This document shows positions 32,917 to 41,596 of a stretch of DNA of 64,000 nucleotides, piece by piece. Origin of the DNA: Sphingomonas sp. (GTDB lineage: Bacteria > Pseudomonadota > Alphaproteobacteria > Sphingomonadales > Sphingomonadaceae); the NCBI RefSeq assembly GCF_024508665.1, contig NZ_JANINP010000007.1:1196394-1260393 (forward strand), in the 5' to 3' direction. The notes beneath the pieces were generated by a model. That model saw only the letters and a program-made list of their open reading frames with translations. It had not been told where the DNA came from and made no database searches. Within the stretch, counting starts at the first letter, position 1. The number at the start of each line of letters is the position of its first letter. The position numbers were made by a program, and so were the translations under genes.

Positions 32917-33837
32917 CTATAATCTTATTGCTATTTCGCTACCAAGCTTGAAACTATCTGTCTCTTCCGTGCGAATCCAGTCCGCCGGCGGCTGATTGCG
33001 GAACCAGGTATATTGTCGCTTGGCATATTGACGCGTGGCGAGACTGGCGCGTTCGATCGCATCAGCCAGCGTGATCTCTCCGAGCACAGCGGCAGCGAGC
33101 TCGGGCATGCCGATCGCGCGGCGGATCGGGGCGTCGAGTGGCACGTCCTCGCGAGCGATCAGGTTTGCCACTTCCTCCATGGCGCCGGTATCGACCATCG
33201 CGGCAAAGCGGCGGTCGATGCGCTCGTTCAGCCAGTCGCGTGGCGGTAGCAGGATCGTGGCGACTAGATTTATGCGCTCGCCGATTCCGCCCATGCGCTC
33301 GCGCCGCCACTCGGCGATCGGGCGCCCGGTCGAGCGAATGACTTCCAGCGCGCGGCAGATGCGCGTGGTGTCGGCCGGGTTGAGCCTTGCCGCTTCAGCC
33401 CGGTCGACGATGGTAAGTGCCGCATAGGCATCGGAGAGGTTCATCGCGCGCACGTCGGCGCGGATCGCAGGGTCGATCTCGGGCACCGGCGCGATGCCGT
33501 CGATCAGCGTGCGGAGATAGAGTCCGGTGCCGCCGGCCAGGACCGGCAAGCTGCTGGCGGCCAGTGCGCGCTCGATCTCGATCCGCGCTTCGGTTGCCCA
33601 GCGCGCGGCGGAATAGCCGGTGTCGGCGGCATCGACATGGCCGAACAGACGATGCGGCGCCCGCGCTTCTTCTTCGGGGGAGGGGCGGGCAGTGACGATG
33701 CGCAAGTCGCGATAGACTTGCGCGCTGTCGGCGTTGATGATCGTGCCGCCGAACCGCTCGGCCAATTGCAGCGCGAGCGCTGACTTTCCGCTCGCGGTCG
33801 GGCCGGCGATCAACGCGACCTTCGGAAGCGTCGCCAT
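32917..33837 (-). CDS. miaA: tRNA dimethylallyltransferase
   Basis: MiaA adds the isopentenyl group to A37 of tRNAs that read UNN codons. The P-loop is GPTASGKSALALQLAERFGG, followed by NADSAQVYRDLRIVTARPSPEEE, GHVDAADTGYSAARW, AGGTGLYLRTLIDGIAPVP and the C-terminal ATRQYAKRQYTWFRNQP motif. Start at the ATG at 33835-33837 gives 306 residues; an upstream ATG adds 16 unrelated residues. It is divergent from serB. Confidence 0.95.
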   Translation of the reverse strand: MATLPKVALIAGPTASGKSALALQLAERFGGTIINADSAQVYRDLRIVTARPSPEEEARAPHRLFGHVDAADTGYSAARWATEARIEIERALAASSLPVLAGGTGLYLRTLIDGIAPVPEIDPAIRADVRAMNLSDAYAALTIVDRAEAARLNPADTTRICRALEVIRSTGRPIAEWRRERMGGIGERINLVATILLPPRDWLNERIDRRFAAMVDTGAMEEVANLIAREDVPLDAPIRRAIGMPELAAAVLGEITLADAIERASLATRQYAKRQYTWFRNQPPADWIRTEETDSFKLGSEIAIRL

Positions 33838-33948
33838 TTCTAGAGCCGTCCGTATCGAACGAAGCCAGGGACAGGCTCGCGACAACCAAAGGTGTCTCGA
33901 CTTCGCGCGACGCGAAGGGGTAGGGCGGCGGCTTCAAGGAGACCCGGC

Positions 33949-34821
33949 TTGTTCATCGCGACCCTGATAGCCCCCGATCTGCCCCAGGGCGAGGTCACTG
34001 CCGCGCGCGACCGGCTCGACGCCGCCGGGTGCCTGCCCGTGGCCCATGTCTGGGTGGAGGAAGGGGAGGCGATCGATCTCCAGTTCGGCCGCGAGCCCGA
34101 CGCCGCGCGCACGGCGCTGGAAGGGCAGGGTTATGACATCGTCGTCCAGCCGGCCGAACATCGCCGCAAGAAACTGATCGTGGCCGATATGGATTCGACC
34201 ATGATCACGGTCGAATGCATCGACGAGCTCGCCGATTATGCCGGAATCAAGACCGAGATAGCCGCGGTGACCGAAGCGGCGATGCGCGGCGACCTCGATT
34301 TCGGCGAGGCGCTCGATGCAAGGGTTGCCCTGTTGAGGGGGCTCAACGAGGCGGTGATCGCACGCTGCCTGGCCGAGCGCGTCAAGATCATGCCCGGTGC
34401 GCGCGAACTGGTCCGCACGATGCGCGGCTGGGGGGCGACCGCGATCCTGGTATCGGGCGGCTTCACCCGCTTCGCCGAGCCGGTCGCCGCGGAGATCGGC
34501 TTCACCCGCGCGATCGCCAATGTGCTCGAAATCGCCGAGGGCAAGCTCGCCGGCACCGTGACCAAGCCGATCGTCGACGCATCGACCAAGCTGGCGACCT
34601 TGTCAGAGGCCGTGCTCGACCTCGGTCTGTCGCGCGCGGAGACGCTGGCGGTCGGCGACGGCGCCAACGATCTGGCGATGATCACCCAGGCCGGGCTGGG
34701 CGTCGCCTATCACGCCAAGCCGGTCGTGGCAGCGGCGGCGGGAGCACGGATCGACCATGGCGACCTGACGACGCTTTTGTTCGCGCAGGGTGTTGCGCGG
34801 AAGGATTGGGCGGCGGTCTGA
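33949..34821 (+). CDS. serB: Phosphoserine phosphatase
   Basis: SerB dephosphorylates phosphoserine in the last step of serine synthesis. The HAD core holds the DXDST motif VADMDSTMITVECIDELAD, VSGGFTRFAEPVAAEIGF and VGDGANDLAMITQAGLGVAYHAKP. The N-terminal 70 residues are an ACT-like region. I choose TTG at 33949 because AGGAG precedes it by seven bases; it gives 290 residues. An upstream ATG would add 19 arginine-rich residues (start at 33892). Confidence 0.93.
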   Translation: MFIATLIAPDLPQGEVTAARDRLDAAGCLPVAHVWVEEGEAIDLQFGREPDAARTALEGQGYDIVVQPAEHRRKKLIVADMDSTMITVECIDELADYAGIKTEIAAVTEAAMRGDLDFGEALDARVALLRGLNEAVIARCLAERVKIMPGARELVRTMRGWGATAILVSGGFTRFAEPVAAEIGFTRAIANVLEIAEGKLAGTVTKPIVDASTKLATLSEAVLDLGLSRAETLAVGDGANDLAMITQAGLGVAYHAKPVVAAAAGARIDHGDLTTLLFAQGVARKDWAAV

Positions 34822-34959
34822 GTGTGAATCCCCCGCGCATGGCAATCGGCTGGCGCGATAAAAGACCTCTCCCGCAGGTCGGAGAGAGGCTGGTCATCTT
34901 TCCTCGGAGCGGGTTCACCTCGACCCGGCTGTTGGACAGAAGGCGTTGAATTGGAATAG

Positions 34960-35088
34960 CGAGCGTTCACAATCGCTGGATGTCTGGCCGTAGTGTTCTT
35001 CGTCCAGCTCATCCTATTCGACGGGACATCGCACCGCGACATCTGCCAGGCGGTGTACGGACCGGATTATACCGGCCTGACCGCCTGA
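34960..35088 (+). pseudogene. Possible remnant of a small membrane-protein gene
   Basis: After a TAG at 34957-34959 a frame runs 42 codons to TGA at 35086-35088. Its translation has a convincing transmembrane stretch (AGCLAVVFFVQLILFDG) followed by HRDICQAVYGPDY, but no ATG and no RBS. It may be a decayed gene or use a CTG/GTG start. The rest of 34822-35106 holds a weak CCTCTC/GAGAGG hairpin after serB (about 34866-34889) and nothing else evident. Confidence 0.3.
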
Positions 35089-35106
35089 TACGGTTGCGCC
35101 CCGGCG

Positions 35107-36252
35107 TTACGGCCTGACCGGCACGCACTCCGACCCGGCGCGCTTGACCGTGCCGCACAATCGGGCCGCATCGGCCTGCGAACGGATCGGGCCGGCCTGG
35201 AGCTTGGTGATCGGCCCGACACGACGCAGATAAGGCTGCATGCCGGCAAGACCGCCGACCTCGCCCTTGAGCCGCGTCCACAGAGCCTTGGCATTGCCCT
35301 CGTCGCGGAAGGCGCCGAACTGGACGCGCCAGCCGCCGCCGCTCGCGACCGCGACGGGTGCGGGTTCCGGCGCGGGCCGGACGGGCGCCGGCTTCGGGCG
35401 CGGGGCAGGCTGGGCTGCTGACGCAGGAGGTGGAGTGTTGGCCGGTCCGGGAGTGTAGGCGGGCGCCGGATTGTAGGTCTGCGGCGGATTGGCCGTCAGG
35501 ACCGGCGGCTTGTTCTTGCCCGGCCTGGATCCCTTGCCGGGTGCCGGATAACTGGTGCCGGGCAATCCATAAACCGGCCCCGGCGCCGAAGACGGCGGAA
35601 CGGCGGTCGGCGCGATGGTGGGGCCGACGGGGCCGCCGCCGGTAATCTCTGACCCGTAATTGCCGTTGCTCGCGACCTGCGCATCCATCTTGTGGGCGAG
35701 TTCGATGCCGCGCTGACGCTGGTCGGCGGGGATGTATTTGTCCATTTCAGCGAGCGTCTGCGATCCCTGGGGCAAGCCTGCCCCCGACGAACGCGTCATC
35801 AGCGCATAGGCACGCACCCAGTCGCGCTCGACCCCGTCGCCATTGAACAACATCGTGCCGAGTACGAGTTCGGCCCGCGGCTCGCCGCGCGCGACCGACT
35901 TTTCGAGCCACGGCACGGCTTCGGCGCGCTTGCCGTCCTGGAATAGGGCGAGGCCGTAATTGTCCTCCGCCTGTGCGTGACCCTGCAGCGCCGCCTTGCG
36001 ATACCAGCTTTCCGCCATCGGCAAATCGACCGGCACTCCGCGCCCCAGCTTGTAGGCCTGGCCGAGATTGAACTGTGCGTCGGCGTCGCCCGCGATCGCC
36101 GCCTTGCGCCATTCGTCGACCGCCGCCTTATAGTCGCCGCGGTTCCAGGCATCGACTCCCGCCTTGGTGTCGGCCATGGCCGGCGCGCCGATGCCGACAG
36201 TCGCCGCGATAGCGGCAAGGGAAAGCGCCGCAGCGCCGATCAGCATTCGCAT
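35107..36252 (-). CDS. Exported Sel1-repeat protein with C-terminal SPOR domain
   Basis: The 381-residue protein (from ATG at 36252) has a signal peptide (MRMLIGAAALSLAAIAATVG), Sel1/TPR repeats over about residues 28-190 (AQFNLGQAYKLGRGVPVDLPMAESWYRKAA is the clearest), a Pro/Gly-rich linker, and a SPOR domain at about 305-381 (WRVQFGAFRDEGNAKALWTRL then KLQAGPIRSQADAARLC). SPOR domains bind denuded septal peptidoglycan, so it should go to the division site. It diverges from the parA/RHH/TPR-SPOR run, which ends in another SPOR protein. Cysteines near the SPOR end may pair. Confidence 0.85.
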   Translation of the reverse strand: MRMLIGAAALSLAAIAATVGIGAPAMADTKAGVDAWNRGDYKAAVDEWRKAAIAGDADAQFNLGQAYKLGRGVPVDLPMAESWYRKAALQGHAQAEDNYGLALFQDGKRAEAVPWLEKSVARGEPRAELVLGTMLFNGDGVERDWVRAYALMTRSSGAGLPQGSQTLAEMDKYIPADQRQRGIELAHKMDAQVASNGNYGSEITGGGPVGPTIAPTAVPPSSAPGPVYGLPGTSYPAPGKGSRPGKNKPPVLTANPPQTYNPAPAYTPGPANTPPPASAAQPAPRPKPAPVRPAPEPAPVAVASGGGWRVQFGAFRDEGNAKALWTRLKGEVGGLAGMQPYLRRVGPITKLQAGPIRSQADAARLCGTVKRAGSECVPVRP

Positions 36253-36431
36253 GTTACTTGTGTCCCGCCCAAAATACACTTTCAGGGATAATATCGCGCT
36301 GTAACGGGCGAATGGCAAAGAAAAGGTTATCCATGATCGTTTCGGGTCACAACTGAATATCACGGCGTTAACCTGTTCTTAGTTCGCCCCGTGGCACCTC
36401 GCTTCCCGAATAGCGGGGAGTAACAGGATCA
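36253..36431. promoter_or_regulatory. Divergent promoter region of the two SPOR loci
   Basis: This 179-base gap separates the Sel1-SPOR gene and parA. It is more AT-rich than the flanks (AAAATACACTTTC, GATAATATCGCG). TTAA-N7-TTAG at about 36369-36383 resembles the CtrA motif TTAA-N7-TTAA by three of four key bases. GGGGAGTAACAGGATCA precedes parA. Confidence 0.4.
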
Positions 36432-37157
36432 ATGCGCGTTCTCGCGATGGCATCGCAGAAGGGCGGATCGGGCAAGACGACGCTGTCTGGGCACCTGGCG
36501 GTGCAGGCACAGCTCGCCGGAGCCGGCCCCGTTGTGCTGATCGACATCGACCCCCAGGGATCGCTGTCGGATTGGTGGAATGAGCGAGAGACGGAATTTC
36601 CGGCCTTTGCCCAGACTACTGTGGCGCGGCTCGCCGCCGATCTCGAAGTGCTGCGTCAGCAGGGTTTCAAGATGGCGGTGATCGATACGCCACCAGCCAT
36701 CACCATGGCGATCCAGAGCGTCATCCAGGTGGCCGAGCTGATCGTCATTCCGACGCGTCCCTCGCCGCATGACTTGCGCGCGGTCGGTGCCACGGTTGAT
36801 TTGTGCGAGCGTGCGGGCAAGCCGCTGATCTTCGTCGTCAATGGCGCGACGCCCAAGGCCAAGATCACCTCGGAAGCCGCAGTCGCGCTGTCGCAGCACG
36901 GCACGGTCGCTCCGATCACGATCCACCATCGTACCGATTTCGCCGCTTCGATGATCGACGGCCGCACGGTGATGGAGGTCGACCCCAAAGGCCGATCGGC
37001 CGCGGAAATCGCCGAGTTGTGGGCCTATATCTCCGACCGTCTCGAAAAGAATTTCCGTCGAACCGTATTTGCCGCGCCGACCGCGATGCAGCATCCCGGC
37101 TTCGGCGTGCGTCCGCAGGCCGGCGGTGGCGGCTTCGGCCGCCGAGTGATGAGCTGA
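36432..37157 (+). CDS. ParA-family ATPase (orphan, no ParB next to it)
   Basis: The 241-residue P-loop ATPase begins MRVLAMASQKGGSGKTTLSGHLA, the deviant Walker A (KGGSGKT) of ParA/MinD proteins, followed by LIDIDPQGSLSDWW and the Walker B-like VIDTPPAIT. The C-terminal tail is Gly-rich (QAGGGGFGRRVMS). ParA ATPases position cargo on the nucleoid. Ten bases separate it from a ribbon-helix-helix gene, then a TPR-SPOR gene, and no parB or parS is visible, so it resembles orphan ParAs that place chemoreceptors, microcompartments or envelope machines rather than the chromosome. Confidence 0.9.
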   Translation: MRVLAMASQKGGSGKTTLSGHLAVQAQLAGAGPVVLIDIDPQGSLSDWWNERETEFPAFAQTTVARLAADLEVLRQQGFKMAVIDTPPAITMAIQSVIQVAELIVIPTRPSPHDLRAVGATVDLCERAGKPLIFVVNGATPKAKITSEAAVALSQHGTVAPITIHHRTDFAASMIDGRTVMEVDPKGRSAAEIAELWAYISDRLEKNFRRTVFAAPTAMQHPGFGVRPQAGGGGFGRRVMS

Positions 37158-37167
37158 GGGCGGCGCG

Positions 37168-37776
37168 ATGATGAGCGACCCCAAGCCCTTCGCCTCCTTG
37201 TCTTCCGGCCTGCTCGCCCGCAAGGGGCAGGCGCGCCCGGCGATGCGTCCGCAAGGCTTCACCGGCGGTTATGCGTCGCTGGCCGGGCTCGAGGATCTCG
37301 GCTGGAATGACATGGGCCATGTCCCCGAGCCGGTAGCCGACGTGCATCCTTTGCATCAGGACGATCAGATCCAGCCGCCGCCCGAAGGCGTGCCGCCGGT
37401 GCTGGCGCAGCGCCATGCATTGAAACAGGAATTCGAGCCGGTGCTCGAGGAACTGCCGAGCGAGGAGGCCGAGATTTCGGTTGAAGCGCCGGCCGAGACC
37501 TTGGTCACCGCGCCGGTGCCCGTGCTCGAAACGTTCGAACCGCGTCCGGTCTCGGTCACGGCTGCGAGTCGCATCGCGCGCGCCACCAAGCACAAGCACA
37601 AGGCCGCGTTTACCTTGCGTTTGGACGAGGAGCGCCATTTGCGGCTGCGCCTGGCCAGTGCGGTCACCGGCCGTTCGGCCCAACAGATTGTTACCGGGGC
37701 GCTCGACGCCTTTTTGGAATCGCTGCCCGAAGTCGCCGAGCTGGCACGTCAGCTTCCGACCCGGGCCAAGGGGTGA
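37168..37776 (+). CDS. Protein with C-terminal ribbon-helix-helix domain, probable ParA partner
   Basis: The 202-residue protein has a disordered N-terminal 140 residues (FASLSSGLLARKGQARPAMRP, later Pro/Glu-rich) and a C-terminal domain at about 145-195: HKAAFTLRLDEERHLRLRLASAVTGRSAQQIVTGALDAFLES, which matches ribbon-helix-helix proteins. RHH proteins partner several ParAs (for example ParG/Omega). Position directly after parA and before a TPR-SPOR gene suggests it links the ATPase to DNA or cargo. The role is inferred. Confidence 0.75.
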   Translation: MMSDPKPFASLSSGLLARKGQARPAMRPQGFTGGYASLAGLEDLGWNDMGHVPEPVADVHPLHQDDQIQPPPEGVPPVLAQRHALKQEFEPVLEELPSEEAEISVEAPAETLVTAPVPVLETFEPRPVSVTAASRIARATKHKHKAAFTLRLDEERHLRLRLASAVTGRSAQQIVTGALDAFLESLPEVAELARQLPTRAKG

Positions 37777-37792
37777 ATTGGGGGACGTTGCG

Positions 37793-39124
37793 ATGAAGTC
37801 GAAGCGATTGACGATGGGGCTCTCGGCGGTCGCGCTTTGCGCCGCGTTGGGCGGCATCTATCAGGGCGCCGCGCTCGCCGGCTCGAAGTCGAGCGCGGTC
37901 GATGACAAGGCCGCGGCAACGGATATCGCCAAGGCGCGCAAGGCGCTTGCGGACCGCCAGGGCAACGACGCCGTGCGTTGGGCCGAGGCCGCGGTGGAAC
38001 TTCGTCCGCAGATCGCGGACTATCGCGCCGTGCTGGGCCAGGCCTATCTGCTCGCCGGTCGCTTCGCGTCGGCCCGCACCACGTTCAATGATGCGCTGAC
38101 GCTGTCGCCTGGCGATGGCAAGGTCGCGCTTAACCTGGCGCTCGCCCAGATCGCCGAGGGCGATTGGACCGGCGCGCGCCAGACGCTCGACAGCAATTCT
38201 GGATCGATCCCAGTCAGCGACCGGGGTCTCGCCATGGCGCTTGCGGGTGACCCGATCAGCGCGGTCAATCTTCTGTTGCCGGTCGCGAAACAGCCGGGTG
38301 CCGACGCCAAATTGCGTCAGAATCTGGCGCTCAGCCTGGCGCTCGCCGGCCGTTGGCAGGATGCCCGCATGGTCGCCGGCATGGACTTGTCGCCCGCCGA
38401 CACCGACAAGCGGATCACCGAATGGGCCGCATTCGCGCGTCCCGCATCGCGTTACGATCAGGTAGCGACTTTGCTCGGTGTCACGCCGGCGGCCGATCCC
38501 GGCCAGCCGGTCGCGCTCGCACTCAACGCCAGCACGCCGGTCGTCGCCAGCGCGCCGGCGCCGGTCGATGCCTATATGCCCAAGGCGCAGGCAGAGGTTG
38601 CGGTCGCGTCCGCGCCGGTCAGCACCGGCACTGCTGCTCCGGTCGCAGTCGCTTCCGTCGCACCGGCGCCGACGGTCAGCACGGTGGTTTTCGGGCCGCG
38701 TGCCGAAGTAGTTCAGCCTTTGCCGGTCCAGCCGGCGGTAGGCAGCAAGGCGCCGCTCATCAAGGCGCCGAAGACGGCCATCAAGGCCGCAGCATTCGTC
38801 AAACCCATGGCTGCTCCAACCACCCCGGGCGCCGCCAAGGTCAGCGTGAGCAAGGGCAATTTCTATGTCCAGCTCGGTGCCTATGACAGCACGGGCGTCG
38901 CCCGCGATGCCTGGGCCCGGGCCTCACGCGCTTATTCGGGCTTCGCCGGCCATGCCCCCACGGGTATGTCGGTGACGGTCAAGGGCAAGAACTTCTATCG
39001 CCTGTCGGTCGGCGGGTTCGACCGCGCCGGCGCCGCGCAGCTCTGCGCCAGCTATCGCGCCAAGGGCGGCACTTGCTTCGTTCGCGAAAATGCCGGCGAT
39101 CAGGCGGTGAGCTGGAAGAAGTAA
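37793..39124 (+). CDS. Exported TPR protein with C-terminal SPOR domain
   Basis: The 443-residue protein starts at the ATG at 37793 (GGGGGA ahead). After a signal peptide (MGLSAVALCAALGGIYQGAALAG) come TPR repeats over about 35-200 (AVLGQAYLLAGRFASARTTFNDALTLSPGDGKVALNLALAQ), an Ala/Pro/Val linker and a SPOR domain at about 360-440 (NFYVQLGAYDSTGVARDAWARA, FYRLSVGGFDRAGAAQLCASYRAKGGTCFV). It is the third gene of the parA run. It likely sits in the periplasm at septal peptidoglycan and may be the envelope end of a ParA-driven positioning system. Confidence 0.88.
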   Translation: MKSKRLTMGLSAVALCAALGGIYQGAALAGSKSSAVDDKAAATDIAKARKALADRQGNDAVRWAEAAVELRPQIADYRAVLGQAYLLAGRFASARTTFNDALTLSPGDGKVALNLALAQIAEGDWTGARQTLDSNSGSIPVSDRGLAMALAGDPISAVNLLLPVAKQPGADAKLRQNLALSLALAGRWQDARMVAGMDLSPADTDKRITEWAAFARPASRYDQVATLLGVTPAADPGQPVALALNASTPVVASAPAPVDAYMPKAQAEVAVASAPVSTGTAAPVAVASVAPAPTVSTVVFGPRAEVVQPLPVQPAVGSKAPLIKAPKTAIKAAAFVKPMAAPTTPGAAKVSVSKGNFYVQLGAYDSTGVARDAWARASRAYSGFAGHAPTGMSVTVKGKNFYRLSVGGFDRAGAAQLCASYRAKGGTCFVRENAGDQAVSWKK

Positions 39125-39144
39125 GGAACCACTTCGCCGTTAAA

Positions 39145-39298
39145 CCCCTCTCCCGCATGCGGGAGAGGGAGGGGCCCGCCGCGAAGCGGTGGGAGGGTGA
39201 GGGTCTTTTTTACTCCTCCGGGACTTTGGCCGCTCAGAAGAAGAAAGAAGACCCTCACCCAAACCCTCTCCCGCAGGCGGGAGAGGGCTTTTATTTTA
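39145..39298. repeat. REPIN-like inverted repeat ending in a terminator
   Basis: CCCCTCTCCCGCATGCGGGAGAGG and then GTGGGAGGGTGAGGGT face CACCCAAACCCTCTCCCGC and GCGGGAGAGGG, as in the element at 6241. The right arm forms CCCTCTCCCGC-AG-GCGGGAGAGGG followed by CTTTTATTTT, an intrinsic terminator for the parA run (39264-39298). Confidence 0.78.
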
Positions 39299-40492
39299 GG
39301 CCGAAATCTCTTTCCCGCCTTTCCACAAGCGGAGTACTTTTCCTTGGGTCGGCAACCCGTCGAACGGCGTGTTTCCGGCCCTCGCTTTCATGGCCTCGCC
39401 ACGGATCTGCCAGGATGCTTGCGGATCGAGCAGCATCAGGTCGGCAGGCTGGCCGGGTAGCAGCCTGCCGGTATCGACACCCAGCAGCTCTGCCGGATTG
39501 ATCGCGAGCATCGCGAACAGTCGTTCGACCGGCAGGTCGAGTCCCAAGCTTAAAGCGAGCAATGTCTCGGCGCCCGATGCTCCGGGAGACGCGTCGGCGA
39601 AGGGCAACCGCTTTTCCTCGGGTCCACGCGGATCGTGGCCCGAGCACAGCACGTCGATGGTACCGTCCGCCACCGCGGCCAGCGCGGCCTTGCGATCGTC
39701 TTCGGATCGCAGGGGAGGGGACAGATGGGCGAAGGTGCGGAAATCGCTCATCGCGTTGTCGGACAGCAGCAAATGAGCAGGAGTGACGCCGCACGTCACC
39801 TGGACACCGCGACGTTTTGCCGAGCGAATCAATTCGAAGCCGGCTGCCGTCGTGACCTGGCGGAAATGGAGCCGCGCGCCTGTCTCTTCGGCCAAGGCGA
39901 TGTCGCGCGCTATCGCTAGTGCCTCGGCGATGGAGGGCGCGGCGGGCAGGCCGAGCCGCGTCGCGGCTTCGCCTTCGGTCGCGACTGCGTTGGCGGTCAG
40001 ACCACCGTCCTCCGCATGCGCGATAACGGTCAGGTCAAGATCGCGCGCATAGGCCAGCACTTTGCGCATCACGCCCGAATCGGCGATCCAGCGCCGTCCG
40101 GTGCCGACCGCTTTGGCGCCCGCACCTTTCATGATCGCCATTTCGGCGAGATCGGCCCCCTGGAGGCCTTTGGTTGCCGCCGCGATCGGGTGGATCCACA
40201 GCAAGGGCTTACCGACCAACGACGATCGCTGGACGATGCCGGGATCGTCTAGCACCGGCGATTGGTCGGGCATCAGCCCGACGCGAACGATGCCGCCGGC
40301 GCGGAACGCCTCGCGATCGATCGCGAACACGCCGAGATCGACGATTGCCGGTGCAAGCAGCTTGCCCCGACAATCGATGACTTCCGCGTCGGGGGCAGTA
40401 TCGACGATACGGTCGCCGACGACGTGCAATTCGCCATCGGCGACACCGTCGGGCCGCATGATCCGGGCGTTGACGAAGCGGAGTGCGGTCAT
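39296..40492 (-). CDS. pyrC: Dihydroorotase homologue lacking the HxH metal motif (PyrC'-like)
   Basis: The 398-residue protein has the dihydroorotase/amidohydrolase fold (LLAPAIVDLGVFAIDREAF, then KGLQGADLAEMAIMKGAGAKAVGTG, SMALL domains to SAE). In active enzymes the first motif is DxHxH; here it is DLGVFAI, so the two metal-binding histidines are absent, and HDPRGPEEKRLPFADASPG replaces DHAPH. This is the pattern of non-catalytic PyrC' (PyrX) proteins, which bind PyrB and are needed for aspartate transcarbamoylase assembly. It overlaps pyrB by four bases. A separate active dihydroorotase should exist elsewhere. Confidence 0.9.
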   Translation of the reverse strand: MTALRFVNARIMRPDGVADGELHVVGDRIVDTAPDAEVIDCRGKLLAPAIVDLGVFAIDREAFRAGGIVRVGLMPDQSPVLDDPGIVQRSSLVGKPLLWIHPIAAATKGLQGADLAEMAIMKGAGAKAVGTGRRWIADSGVMRKVLAYARDLDLTVIAHAEDGGLTANAVATEGEAATRLGLPAAPSIAEALAIARDIALAEETGARLHFRQVTTAAGFELIRSAKRRGVQVTCGVTPAHLLLSDNAMSDFRTFAHLSPPLRSEDDRKAALAAVADGTIDVLCSGHDPRGPEEKRLPFADASPGASGAETLLALSLGLDLPVERLFAMLAINPAELLGVDTGRLLPGQPADLMLLDPQASWQIRGEAMKARAGNTPFDGLPTQGKVLRLWKGGKEISA

Positions 40493-41478
40493 GCCCAGCC
40501 CTCCACCTTGCGCGCTCGCCGGGTCAGCACATCCAGGCAGGCCATCCGCACGGCGACGCCCATTTCGACCTGCTCGGTGATGGCTGAGCGCTCGATATGA
40601 TCGGCGACATTCGAATCGATCTCGACCCCGCGGTTCATCGGTCCCGGGTGCATTACCAGCGCGTCGGGTTTGGCGAGCGCCAGCCGGTCGAGCGTCAGCC
40701 CGTAGCGTAAGTGGAATTCGCGTGTGGAGGGAATGAACGCGCCAGACATCCGCTCGTTCTGGAGGCGCAACATCATCACCACGTCGGCGCCATCAAGCGC
40801 GGCGTCGAAATCGGCGTAGGGCGTAACGCCCATCCGTTCGATGGCTGCGGGCATCAGCGTTGCCGGCGCCACGACGCGCACTTCGGCGGCCAGCGCGGTC
40901 AACGCCAGGATGTTCGACCGCGCCACGCGGCTGTGGAGGATATCGCCGCAAATCACCACGCGCTGTCCCGCGATGTTGCCGCGCCGGCGCCGGATCGTGA
41001 GCGCGTCGAGCAGCGCCTGGGTCGGGTGCTCGTGGCTGCCGTCGCCGGCGTTAAGCACCGGGCAGTCGACCTTGCCGGCGATCAGCCGCACGGCGCCCGA
41101 ACTCGAGTGGCGGATGACGATGACGTCGGCGCGCATCGCGTTGAGGGTCATCGCGGTGTCGATCAGCGTCTCGCCCTTCTTCACGCTCGATTGCGCGACC
41201 GCCATGTTGACGACATCGGCGCCCAGCCGCTTTCCCGCAATCTCGAACGACAGCAACGTCCGCGTCGAATTCTCGAAAAACGCATTGATCAGCGTGAGGC
41301 CGTCGAGTCGCTTGTTGGGCTTGGCGCGGTTGCGGTTCGCCTCGACCCATTGTTCCGCTTCATCGAGCAGGAACGCGATCTCGTGTGGTTGCAGGCCGGA
41401 AATGCCCGTCAGGTGCCGGTGCGGAAAGACGGCGCCGCCCTCGATAAGGGCGGCGGGACGATGATCGGAATGTCGCAT
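40489..41478 (-). CDS. pyrB: Aspartate carbamoyltransferase catalytic subunit
   Basis: PyrB joins carbamoyl phosphate and aspartate, the committed pyrimidine step. The 329-residue protein has FENSTRTLLSFEIAGKRLGA (carbamoyl-phosphate site STRT), HSSSGAVRLIAGKVDCPVLNAGDGSHEHPTQALLDALTI and MHPGPMNRGVEI. The N-terminal 25 residues (MRHSDHRPAALIEGGAVFPHRHL) are a short extension before the TGISGL core. It is translationally coupled to the PyrC'-like gene, as in class A transcarbamoylases with an inactive dihydroorotase partner. Confidence 0.96.
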   Translation of the reverse strand: MRHSDHRPAALIEGGAVFPHRHLTGISGLQPHEIAFLLDEAEQWVEANRNRAKPNKRLDGLTLINAFFENSTRTLLSFEIAGKRLGADVVNMAVAQSSVKKGETLIDTAMTLNAMRADVIVIRHSSSGAVRLIAGKVDCPVLNAGDGSHEHPTQALLDALTIRRRRGNIAGQRVVICGDILHSRVARSNILALTALAAEVRVVAPATLMPAAIERMGVTPYADFDAALDGADVVMMLRLQNERMSGAFIPSTREFHLRYGLTLDRLALAKPDALVMHPGPMNRGVEIDSNVADHIERSAITEQVEMGVAVRMACLDVLTRRARKVEGWA

Positions 41479-41596
41479 TAAAGCCGTCGCCTAAACCCGC
41501 CTGAGGTGCGGTGCAAGTCCGCAACATCACTGATAGTCTCCAATGCCTTTTGCGAGTCCTCTGCACGCTCCTGATAAACCTGGGGACCGGTGGAGC

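Noticed and set aside
31152..32951. 599-codon frame opposite ilvB
   Set aside because: ilvB frame carries TPP motifs; the opposite frame is composition only.
36369..36383. CtrA-like TTAA-N7-TTAG in the parA promoter region
   Set aside because: One core base off consensus and no second site; left only as a remark in the promoter entry.
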